Shown piece after piece: positions 26,882 through 33,826 of a stretch of DNA of 64,000 nt. Under the pieces are notes generated by a model. That model was not told where the DNA came from, did not search any database, and saw only the letters and a list, made by a program, of their open reading frames with translations. Position numbers and translations under genes: made by a program. The first letter of the stretch is position 1. Each line of letters opens with the position of its first letter. This stretch comes from Bacteroidales bacterium UBA1680 (GTDB lineage Bacteria; Bacteroidota; Bacteroidia; Bacteroidales; UBA932). The DNA is taken from positions 212,968-276,967 of the forward strand of contig DCKG01000015.1 of NCBI GenBank assembly GCA_002320605.1, given 5' to 3'.

Positions 26882-28172
26882 TCAGGTTGATATACTGGCT
26901 ACCCAAGAACGGCAACTTTACCAACTTTCCCTGCTTGTAGGCATTATATGGGGAAAGATTTTTATGGAGTCCAAGAGAAGAAAGACGCACAATTTTAGTT
27001 TCGCCAAGTTCATCTTTATCTGTGAACCATATCGTATCACGACGAATAAAATCCTCATTGAGAAGATTGATGTCGTGCGTTGTCAGGAGCATTTGGGATG
27101 TTCCGTTACTGTTCGCCAAAAAGACTTTCAGGAAATAAGCTAACAGTTCATAATGAATACTTGTTTCCACTTCATCGATAGACACAAACCGATTGGTCTT
27201 TAACAGAAAATTCAGTATCACAGCCATTCCCAAGAATCTCATGGTGCCATTGGACTCGTATCCTTCCGATAAATCATATACCTTATCGCCTACCTTGTGC
27301 TTGAAGGTCAGTTCCGTATTTGTAATTTTTCCCTTTCTTAGCATTTCTGCCTTTGCATCTTTATCAATAGGGGCATTCTGAATTAATTGTTCCAATTCAG
27401 GGGTAATAAGTTCTTCCTCTTCGTGTAATACCACATCTTCTATGTTGAAATCAGACGCTTTTAGGAAGTTTAATATAAACCTCTTCAAATCTCCTGTTTC
27501 GTCTTTATCCAATCGTGATTTGACATATCCCGAAAGCAGCATACCGGGAGCCAGTACATCTTTTACGTGTTTGGCAAAATAATCGTACACATCATTCAGC
27601 TTGGTACGTTCCACGTTGCTTTTGCCAAATGCGGCAAGCACGCTGCAATTATTGATAGTGTTGCCGGAAATCACATCTTGGCTTTTTTTCGTCATTTTCA
27701 GATTTACACCAAAATCGATGGTCGCGGAATCTGTCGCGGCATCATAACTTCGGTTGTAAAGTTTAGTAGGGCGAATGGAATCATAAACAATCAATGTCTC
27801 GGAATAAATATGCTTTGCATCCAATTCAAAACTGAGTATATACTTCGACTGGTTGATATAGAACACCATTGACATCTTTGTCTTCTCGTTCCTTGAGGTG
27901 TCATCCAACATGAAAGGGACAACCCCGGTTTTCTCGGTCCGGTCTTTAGGCATTCTCAAAACCAGCATCTTGAAAAATTCAATGGCATTTAATATATTCG
28001 TTTTACCGGAAGCGTTGGCACCATAGATGATGCCAAGTTTCAGCAATCTTACCCCTTCTTTAACTTCATACGAATATTCATCAGACATAAAAGTATCTGC
28101 CGATGGTTCAAAACTGATTTTCTGAACCGATTTAATTGAGAAAAAATTCTCAATGGTAAACTCTGCTATCAT
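26874..28172 (-). CDS. RloA/AbiLi-like ABC-class ATPase
   Basis: A 432-residue SMC/RecF-like ATPase. Walker A is IYGANASGKTNILNAIEFF. An ABC signature-like stretch SEGYESNGTMRFLGMAVIL lies near residue 305. Walker B is VSIDEVETSIHYELL, and the H-loop is LLTTHDINLL. Such ATPases act as phage sensors that switch on a partner effector; here the RloB-like nuclease overlaps it downstream. A good promoter precedes it, and the qat operon follows the pair on the same strand by 64 bp. Family names are assigned by memory of motifs. Confidence 0.8.
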   Translation of the reverse strand: MIAEFTIENFFSIKSVQKISFEPSADTFMSDEYSYEVKEGVRLLKLGIIYGANASGKTNILNAIEFFKMLVLRMPKDRTEKTGVVPFMLDDTSRNEKTKMSMVFYINQSKYILSFELDAKHIYSETLIVYDSIRPTKLYNRSYDAATDSATIDFGVNLKMTKKSQDVISGNTINNCSVLAAFGKSNVERTKLNDVYDYFAKHVKDVLAPGMLLSGYVKSRLDKDETGDLKRFILNFLKASDFNIEDVVLHEEEELITPELEQLIQNAPIDKDAKAEMLRKGKITNTELTFKHKVGDKVYDLSEGYESNGTMRFLGMAVILNFLLKTNRFVSIDEVETSIHYELLAYFLKVFLANSNGTSQMLLTTHDINLLNEDFIRRDTIWFTDKDELGETKIVRLSSLGLHKNLSPYNAYKQGKLVKLPFLGSQYINLND

Positions 28173-28200
28173 AATCGTTAATTTTATCTATTTTACGGCG

Positions 28201-28231
28201 TAAAGTTACAAACAAAATCTCACGCAACAAA
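28201..28231 (-). promoter_or_regulatory. Promoter of the AbiL-like pair (and perhaps qat)
   Basis: On the minus strand TTTG (28231-28228), a 19-bp spacer and TAACTTTA (28208-28201) match the Bacteroidota consensus except for the last base. The start codon of the ATPase is 29 bp on. No promoter was seen directly before qatA, so one transcript may carry all six genes. Confidence 0.55.
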
Positions 28232-28310
28232 TTTTAAATACAATTATCGTATAAAAATTACGAAACACAAATACAAAATCAGCAAATAGCTATTTATTAG
28301 GGATGTAAAA

Positions 28311-28430
28311 ATGGCCATCGAGGCGTTGAAGGAGTGCGAGACGCTGAATGAACTCACATCAAAGCATGAAATGTCACCGGTAATCATAAGTCGCTGGAAG
28401 AAAAAGTTTATTGAGAAGTCAGCCGCTCAT
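28311..28430 (+). pseudogene. IS3-type transposase OrfA fragment
   Basis: About 40 codons, MAIEALKECETLNELTSKHEMSPVIISRWKKKFIEKSA, match the helix-turn-helix of IS3-family OrfA proteins (start of the gene is missing its usual first residues). After the Ala-rich end the frame runs into unrelated sequence. No OrfB and no ends were found. It marks an old insertion beside the defence genes. Confidence 0.6.
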
Positions 28431-28727
28431 GTGACCGTAGGGCTAATTTTGGTTAAAGGTCTGAACAAGTGCGGAAAACAGGGCAAGCTTCCTGACTGGT
28501 ATCTTGGGCAACCCTTGGTCCTTGCAGCTCACTCGGAAGTGACTGTGGCTTACATGTCGATGTGGTGGGTGATGACCGATTTTTGCCGGCTTCAACTGGC
28601 AGCCGAAAGTCAGATGAGCTCCAAGGCAGGACACTCAGAGGCACTTCGCCTCCCGAGTGATTTGCAAGAGTGTTTTGCTGGTCGCCTGGACGAAATTCCT
28701 AATCTTGTAATTTTAGCGACTATCTTA
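28431..28727. other. About 300 bp of unassigned sequence
   Basis: Open on the plus strand as a continuation of the IS3 fragment and partly open on the minus strand. Neither translation looks like a known family. It is more GC-rich than the defence genes around it. Likely debris of a mobile element. Confidence 0.4.
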
Positions 28728-29256
28728 TTAATCCATTCTTATCATCTCGGCCAACTGCACGAAATAATCATTTGACCAAATGTCAAGTTCATTTGGATTG
28801 CGGACGAAAGGCAATACATCTTCTTTCACTTGTTTTATATCAGCAGAAGAGAGACGCTCAATGAGTTTCTCCTTAAATGACTCTGGAGTAATGGTCTCAT
28901 TGTTTAACTGATTGCATCGTTCTGCCAAATGAGTAAAATCCAGAGGAACATTATGGCGTACATACCATTCAAAGTCATACCAATCACGGCCTTTAACTCT
29001 ATTCTTCCACACACGATAGACCAGTGCGTGCATCTTACCGGCAAACAGATCGGGAAGTGTAAAACAACGAGTCATAAATGAGTATGGCTGAAGCAATAGT
29101 TTCTGTTCTGTCTTGAAGTTCAATGGTGGACAAGTATCCACTTCAATCTTTATCTTTATTGATTTCTCTGTCTGGAAAGTCACATCATACACATCGGTAT
29201 TATCTTTAAGAAATGCCGATTCGACGTTTCCGAAATTCTTCTTGTCTTTTTTCTTT
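28728..29256 (-). pseudogene. AbiEii/AbiGii-type nucleotidyltransferase toxin, 5'-truncated
   Basis: The C-terminal half of an AbiEii-family protein is well kept: IKIKIEVDTCPPLNFKTEQ, LFAGKMHALVYRVWKNRVKGRDWYDFEWYVRH and FVRNPNELDIWS. The frame extends upstream of ATG 29192 without a stop (KKDKKNFGNVESAFLKDNTDV) up to the inverted repeat at 29257, where it is cut off. The catalytic N-terminal nucleotidyltransferase motif (GSxxD type) is therefore lost. No AbiEi antitoxin is present. The break coincides with the left end of the IS-like structure carrying the DUF4143 ATPase. Confidence 0.75.
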
Positions 29257-29312
29257 ATTTAAGTTTCGCAAGTAGCAAAAAAACGGATACGACTTTGCAA
29301 AAGGGCATTCGA

Positions 29313-29348
29313 CGCACGACATTTGGCTGCATAAGTCACTTGCGAAAC
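29313..29348 (+). repeat. 36-bp direct repeat, left of the DUF4143 ATPase
   Basis: Starts CGCACGACATTTGGCTGC and ends ACTTGCGAAAC. It is repeated exactly at 30892-30927. The ACTTGCGAAAC end also pairs with the inverted copy at 29257-29273, so a long hairpin could form on this side. Confidence 0.85.
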
Positions 29349-29374
29349 CAACCGAAGTTTGTGAGGCAATCCAT

Positions 29375-29438
29375 CGCCAAACAACCAAATAAAATCTCGC
29401 CAAATAACCAAACAAATTTTCACCAAACAACCAAATTG
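29375..29438 (+). repeat. Three imperfect 22-bp tandem repeats before the ATPase
   Basis: Three units of the form CGCCAAACAACCAAAT (starting at about 29375, 29399 and 29421) lie just upstream of the promoter. Their spacing of about two helical turns suggests protein binding sites or slippage. No palindrome within each unit was found. Confidence 0.55.
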
Positions 29439-29440
29439 TC

Positions 29441-29471
29441 TTGCTTGTTTCATTTCCAATTCATATCTTTG
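29441..29471 (+). promoter_or_regulatory. Promoter of the DUF4143 ATPase
   Basis: -7 box TATCTTTG at 29464-29471, with TTG at 29441-29443 20 bp upstream. The ATG at 29493 is 21 bp downstream. The tandem repeats end just before the -33 region. Confidence 0.55.
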
Positions 29472-29492
29472 CCCGGTAGATAGAAACTTTAT

Positions 29493-30770
29493 ATGGAATA
29501 CAAAAAACGAATCGCAGACAGCATACTCCGTGACAAATTGGACGCAATGGGCGCGATCCTTATTGAAGGCCCAAAAGCTTGCGGCAAGACTACGACGGCA
29601 GAACAAATAGCAGGCAGCGTGCTATATATGGATAATCCAGATAAAATGGACACCTATCTGCAGTTGGTTGATACCAATATTAAACTCCTTTTGGCCGGGG
29701 AAACACCGAGACTGATTGATGAATGGCAGATAGCGCCCAAGTTTTGGGATGCCATTCGTCACGAGGTGGACCATCGGGACGAAGACGGACAATTCATTTT
29801 GACAGGATCCGCTGTCCCGGCCGATAGTGAAAAGATCTTTCACTCAGGAGCTGCAAGATATGGCTTCCTAACAATGCGCACGATGTCCCTTTGGGAATCG
29901 GGAGAATCTTCCGGAAGCGTCTCGCTTGGTCAACTTTTCCGTGGGGCCAATACCCTTGATGGAAGATCTTCTCTCTCTATTGAGGATCTCGCCTATTTGA
30001 CTTGCCGCGGAGGATGGCCAAGCGCAACAAAGAAGAAAACACGCAAAGCGGCTTTGACCATTGCTACCGAATACTATGAAGCCATCACGAGAACTGACAT
30101 TTCCCGTGCAGACGGAGTCTCCCGTGACGAAGAGAGGGCAAAACGCATCATGCGCTCCTATGCTCGGCAACAGGGTTCCCAGGCTACCATTCCAACCATC
30201 CTGGCCGATATTTCCTCAAACGAACAGAGTGGTATCAGTGATGAGACCATCGCATCTTATGTTAAAGCTTTGAAGAAGATATTCGTTATCGAAGACATGA
30301 AAGCCTGGAATCCCAATCTTCGGAGCAAAACGGCAATTCGAACGTCGGACACTCGATATTACACGGATTCATCCATTGCTGTGGCAGCTCTGGGTGTTGG
30401 TCCAGAGGATTTATTAAATGATCCGAATACTTTTGGACTCTTATTCGAAACGATGGCCATTAGAGATTTGCGTGTATATGCAGATTCCTTGGGTGGAGAT
30501 GTTTATCATTTCCGAGACAAGGAAGGATTGGAATGTGATGCGGTCGTTCATTTAAGAAACGGATCCTACGGATTAGTAGAGATTAAGTTGGGAGGCGAGA
30601 CACTGATAAAAGAAGGCGTAGCTACCCTTACCAAGTTGGCGGGAAAGATTGACACAGAAAAAATGAAGGCGCCATCCTTCCTGATGGTTTTAACCGGCAT
30701 CGGAGAGTATCCATATCGCCGAGCCGAAGATGGGGTGCTTGTCATTCCGATAGGCTGCCTAAAGGACTAA
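29493..30770 (+). CDS. AAA ATPase with DUF4143 C-terminus
   Basis: 425 residues. The N-terminal AAA_14-type domain has Walker A ILIEGPKACGKTTTAEQ and Walker B-like PRLIDEWQIAPKFWDAI, followed by FILTGSAVP. The C-terminal DUF4143 half has GLLFETMAIRDLRVYA, YHFRDKEGLECDAVVHL and GLVEIKLGG. That D...E-x-K arrangement resembles PD-(D/E)xK nucleases. These proteins are widespread in Bacteroidota genomes and have no settled function. It is the only plus-strand gene in the defence island, has its own promoter and sits inside the 17-bp inverted repeats. Confidence 0.82.
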   Translation: MEYKKRIADSILRDKLDAMGAILIEGPKACGKTTTAEQIAGSVLYMDNPDKMDTYLQLVDTNIKLLLAGETPRLIDEWQIAPKFWDAIRHEVDHRDEDGQFILTGSAVPADSEKIFHSGAARYGFLTMRTMSLWESGESSGSVSLGQLFRGANTLDGRSSLSIEDLAYLTCRGGWPSATKKKTRKAALTIATEYYEAITRTDISRADGVSRDEERAKRIMRSYARQQGSQATIPTILADISSNEQSGISDETIASYVKALKKIFVIEDMKAWNPNLRSKTAIRTSDTRYYTDSSIAVAALGVGPEDLLNDPNTFGLLFETMAIRDLRVYADSLGGDVYHFRDKEGLECDAVVHLRNGSYGLVEIKLGGETLIKEGVATLTKLAGKIDTEKMKAPSFLMVLTGIGEYPYRRAEDGVLVIPIGCLKD

Positions 30771-30822
30771 TTTCGTTTTTTAGGCTCCTTGTTCTACAGC
30801 TTGCGTTTTAGCTTGTAAAAAA

Positions 30823-30891
30823 GTGATATACAGATTAGAGGATGGATATCCACTGTCGTACTCCATCTTCAACGGTCGTCAATATGAAGGT
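30823..30891 (+). pseudogene. Transposase fragment, IS1634-like
   Basis: About 22 codons read VIYRLEDGYPLSYSIFNGRQ, resembling the conserved GYPLSYSLFNG stretch of IS1634-type transposases. It then runs directly into the 36-bp repeat at 30892. It may be the last trace of the transposase of the element delimited by the 17-bp inverted repeats. Confidence 0.45.
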
Positions 30892-30927
30892 CGCACGACA
30901 TTTGGCTGCATAAGTCACTTGCGAAAC
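30892..30927 (+). repeat. 36-bp direct repeat, right of the DUF4143 ATPase
   Basis: Exact copy of 29313-29348. Together the two copies bracket the ATPase and its control region (about 1.58 kb apart). Confidence 0.85.
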
Positions 30928-30940
30928 TTAAATTATGAAG

Positions 30941-31014
30941 CCTTATGGATGAAGAATCGCTTCCAGCTGGCTGAGTGTTTTCGTCCTAAGCACCTTGGCG
31001 TCATATTGCTTCAT
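30941..31014 (-). repeat. Displaced 74-bp copy of the 3' end of the PHP-phosphatase gene
   Basis: 71 of 74 bases match 33114-33187, the last 23 codons and stop of cpsB. The copy still encodes the same peptide end, MKQYDAKVLRTKTLSQLE and so on, with one Val-to-Ile change; the other differences are silent. The two copies are in the same orientation and bracket the ATPase/TOPRIM-like pair. The pattern resembles the left and right ends of an element integrated at a gene's 3' end. Confidence 0.85.
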
Positions 31015-31638
31015 TCAATATTGTATTTTTACATTCAATATTCTTTCTAGAGCTTCTAGGCGCATTCTCCTCTTGCTTCTGATTTTGGCGAAGTCGAGGT
31101 TGTCCAAGGTTCGCTTGGCAGCGTTGCCTTTCAGATAGACTTTGTGGGCACGGCGGAAGAGATTTTGCATCTTTTCGTAGCCATTCTTGCCAGGCAGATC
31201 GCTCGAACAAGATTTATTAGTTTCAAGACCCAGATACTTGCAGAGACCTTCTAGGTCGTCAAGCAACCAATCTTCAATCATCTGGTCAACCTTTACTTCC
31301 ACAAAATAATTTATTCCAAGGCTTGTCACAATAGCTTTGACGGATTTCCAGTCAACTGGTGGGCGTTCTGAGAACTCAAACACATCCGTGTCGTAGCAGC
31401 AGCAAACGGCCACTACTTTCAAACCTTTCTTTTTTGCGTTTGGAATGATCTCTCCTTTCAGTTTCCCTTTCACTCTGGATGTGAAATGAGAAACGCCCTT
31501 CATCTGGATAATCTTATATCGCCTGATTGATGAAGAACTATTCTGCTCATAATATTTAAGTAGCTTTGTAAAGAATTGGAAGTCAGTCTCTCCCTCCACG
31601 AAAACAACCACAAACGACTGATTTGCCCTACCTGCCAT
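31015..31638 (-). CDS. TOPRIM-like putative nuclease, partner of the ATPase
   Basis: A 207-residue protein. FVVVFVEGETDFQFFTKLL gives a TOPRIM-type glutamate. VVAVCCCYDTDVFEF gives a D-x-D pair. VDQMIEDWLLDDLEGLCKYL is the C-terminal acidic helix common in RloB/DUF4276-like proteins. The C-terminus is strongly basic (RSKRRMRLEALERIL). It overlaps the ATPase gene by 11 bp. Its stop codon lies exactly at the border of the duplicated cpsB end. A two-gene sensor/effector defence pair is inferred from architecture; I cannot assign it firmly to PARIS, AbiL or another named system. Confidence 0.65.
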   Translation of the reverse strand: MAGRANQSFVVVFVEGETDFQFFTKLLKYYEQNSSSSIRRYKIIQMKGVSHFTSRVKGKLKGEIIPNAKKKGLKVVAVCCCYDTDVFEFSERPPVDWKSVKAIVTSLGINYFVEVKVDQMIEDWLLDDLEGLCKYLGLETNKSCSSDLPGKNGYEKMQNLFRRAHKVYLKGNAAKRTLDNLDFAKIRSKRRMRLEALERILNVKIQY

Positions 31639-32938
31639 CTCTTGTATCGAAATATGTTTTTATATATTCATCATCATTCTCCAAATCTTGCATAAGGCCG
31701 AAGACATATTCCCCCAACGACATTTCTTCGGCAGAGGCTTGCTTTTCTAGCCTTGACACTTTCGATGCCTTCACTTCCTTGAAAGTCGCAATGCCACATT
31801 TCGCAGGAAGGCCGAATTGAATCTTCCTGACATCAAGATAATTAACCAAATATGGTGAGTGGCTCGTCAAAAGAATTTTCGTATCTCCTGCCAGCTGGCT
31901 TATCACAACAAGGACATCCTGAAGGAGCTTTGGGTGCACAGAGTTTTCCAGTTCCTCGAGCATTACGAGCTGGACATTGTTGATTTGCGACGCAATCACC
32001 ATAGTAAATATGTACAGGAGGCGCTTACATCCGGCAGAGAGGTTATTGATACTGGAATACTGATTGTTATAACGTTCCTTAACCTGAATGTCGTAGAATG
32101 CGTCCGGGATCAGGAAAGGCAGATTCTTCTCCTCTTGTCCTTCAGTGTGCTTTAGGATAACCTTTACAGGTTTGAAATCTTCAATCTCAGGGAGAAGATC
32201 CATGATCGTATTGTGGAGCAGATCATATTTGTCATGGTCGAGTTCCTTCAGAGAATTGATATAGAATCCTATTTCGCCTGTTCTCGGATATTGCAGCGTG
32301 AGTGAGTTCACGTCATTATTCGGAGAAATGGTTGAAAACAGTTCATTCGGATTTCTCATCGTGCTGACGAACTTAACAGAAATCTGGTTTATCGCTGTTA
32401 CGATGTCAAGATAAAAAAGATCATCGAAATTGCTTAGTTTATTGATGGCGAGAACATTCCCTCCTACCGACAATTTCTTTGAGCATCTGCCTGTAGGGGA
32501 AGCAAGGTAATATGCTGCATCTTTTTCTTCTCTTACTATGTAATTTCGATATTTGGGATCTTCGTCCGATTTTATCCTCAGGTGCTCTTCGAATATGCAG
32601 GCTCCCCTATCTTCGCTATTATTCCTCTCCCACTTAAATGAATATCCATAGATGAAATTTGCAAGGTTCTCATCTCTCTTGACAATGCCTTGCAGTTCGT
32701 AACTGAATGGGGCTCCTTCCAGCTGCGTGTTTATTGGAATGACGTTGCGGCTTCTCATCTGAGAGTTTTTCTTCTCGGAAGAGGCCCTGATGAAATTAGC
32801 TCCGAACAGAATTGCGTCTAACAGATTTGACTTTCCATAGTTGTTGGGAGCCACCAGCGATGTCACATCGTGAAGGGTGATTTCGTTGCGGCCAAGGTTC
32901 CTGAATCCAGACAGGATGATTTTCTCGATTGTCAGCAT
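31628..32938 (-). CDS. ABC-class (OLD/AAA15-like) ATPase
   Basis: 436 residues. LTIEKIILSGFRNLGRNEITL and SLVAPNNYGKSNLLDAILFG form the N-terminal ABC-ATPase start. The Walker A lacks its usual first Gly (A-P-N-N-Y-G-K-S). The signature region is SSINNLSAGCKRLLYIF, Walker B is VMLEELENSVHPKLLQ and the H-loop is LLTSHSPYLV. There is no fused TOPRIM domain; that activity is likely supplied by the overlapping partner gene. The pair is bracketed by two copies of the cpsB 3' end. It resembles, without closely matching, the AbiL-like pair in the same island. Confidence 0.78.
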   Translation of the reverse strand: MLTIEKIILSGFRNLGRNEITLHDVTSLVAPNNYGKSNLLDAILFGANFIRASSEKKNSQMRSRNVIPINTQLEGAPFSYELQGIVKRDENLANFIYGYSFKWERNNSEDRGACIFEEHLRIKSDEDPKYRNYIVREEKDAAYYLASPTGRCSKKLSVGGNVLAINKLSNFDDLFYLDIVTAINQISVKFVSTMRNPNELFSTISPNNDVNSLTLQYPRTGEIGFYINSLKELDHDKYDLLHNTIMDLLPEIEDFKPVKVILKHTEGQEEKNLPFLIPDAFYDIQVKERYNNQYSSINNLSAGCKRLLYIFTMVIASQINNVQLVMLEELENSVHPKLLQDVLVVISQLAGDTKILLTSHSPYLVNYLDVRKIQFGLPAKCGIATFKEVKASKVSRLEKQASAEEMSLGEYVFGLMQDLENDDEYIKTYFDTRDGR

Positions 32939-32986
32939 TGTCTAGTTTTTTTATTTTCACCAAGCAAATTTATCAATAAACTTATT

Positions 32987-33011
32987 AATACGCAAAATAT
33001 TTTTGCGTATT
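32987..33011. promoter_or_regulatory. Perfect 11-bp palindrome between cpsB and the ATPase gene
   Basis: AATACGCAAAA-TAT-TTTTGCGTATT. It lies 49 bp upstream of the ATPase start and 105 bp after the cpsB stop. Low GC and no T-tract on either side speak against a strong terminator; an operator controlling the defence pair is possible. Confidence 0.5.
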
Positions 33012-33115
33012 CACTAGACATTCACCTATTTTTGATATTTTTTTTACACGAAACGCAATTTCTATTAGTAAAAAAAGAATGTTCCTCAGTTCTTTGGCGT
33101 ACTAGATTCTTGACC

Positions 33116-33826
33116 TTATGGATGAAGGACTGCTTCCAGCTGGCTGAGTGTTTTCGTCCTAAGCACCTTGGCGTCATATTGCTTCATGATGAAATGGAGG
33201 CGGTGGCAGTCGGAGCCCGCCATGGAGTAGTAGCCTCTGTCCAGCAGGTGTTGGGCCTTCGCTTGGGCCACTTCACCATAGCCGCCAATGATGGAGGGGA
33301 TGTTCAGCTGGAACAGCACTCCCCTTTCATGCAGGCTTTCGTAATCATCGTCATTCATGTAAATATACCGTTCCGGATGCGCCAGGATTGGCCTGAAGCC
33401 TGCCTTCATGGTGGCTTCTATTACGGAGTCGAAATCCAATGGCGGCGCAAAGGTGGAAGTCTCCACTAGGATCTTGCCCTCCCCGTGCAAAAGAAGATCC
33501 CTGTCTGCCAACCTCTCTCGATAGACGTTGTCCAGCATGTTCTCGGCAGAAAGATGAAGCTCCACCGAGCCTGAATACAAATTTCTAAGCTCCGCATAAC
33601 GTTCTTTCAATGAATATGTTTCATTGGGAACATCCTCCATGATATGAGGGGTCAGCCACAAGACGGAGACTCCGCACTTTTCCATGAACGCTATAGTGGC
33701 CAGAGATTCTTCGCTCGTCCGTATGCCATCATCAACTCCGAATAGGATGTGGGAATGCATGTCGTGCGAACCCTTGAGGATTCCACTTTCCAGAAGCGAT
33801 TTCTGCCTATTGAAGAACTTGAACAT
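33116..33826 (-). CDS. PHP-family protein tyrosine phosphatase (CpsB/YwqE/Wzb-like)
   Basis: A 236-residue PHP-domain protein. Metal ligands are visible in SHDMHSHILFGVDDG, WLTPHIMEDV, LHLSAENM, ILAHPERYIYM and SMAGSDCHR. It should dephosphorylate the tyrosine-rich tail of the Wzc-like kinase, whose gene overlaps it by 1 bp. This controls chain length and export of the surface polysaccharide. It is the last gene of wza-wzc-cpsB. Its last 23 codons are duplicated at 30941-31014, so the 3' end seen here may have come with the inserted cassette. Confidence 0.88.
   Translation of the reverse strand: MFKFFNRQKSLLESGILKGSHDMHSHILFGVDDGIRTSEESLATIAFMEKCGVSVLWLTPHIMEDVPNETYSLKERYAELRNLYSGSVELHLSAENMLDNVYRERLADRDLLLHGEGKILVETSTFAPPLDFDSVIEATMKAGFRPILAHPERYIYMNDDDYESLHERGVLFQLNIPSIIGGYGEVAQAKAQHLLDRGYYSMAGSDCHRLHFIMKQYDAKVLRTKTLSQLEAVLHP

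Larger units (their letters stand above)
29257..30933 (+). mobile_element. IS-like element with 17-bp inverted ends carrying an ATPase passenger
   Basis: A 17-bp sequence, ATTTAAGTTTCGCAAGT, at 29257-29273 is exactly inverted at 30917-30933. The interval (1,677 bp) contains a complete AAA/DUF4143 ATPase, a transposase scrap (30823-30891) and two direct copies of a 36-bp sequence. The left end truncates an AbiEii gene. No target-site duplication was found. A mobile element whose transposase has been lost and replaced by the ATPase is the simplest reading; chance build-up of nested elements is the alternative. Confidence 0.55.

Noticed and set aside
29257..30933. CRISPR array from the repeats near the DUF4143 gene
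   Set aside because: Only two direct copies 1.58 kb apart plus three degenerate 22-bp units without spacers; no cas genes anywhere in the window.
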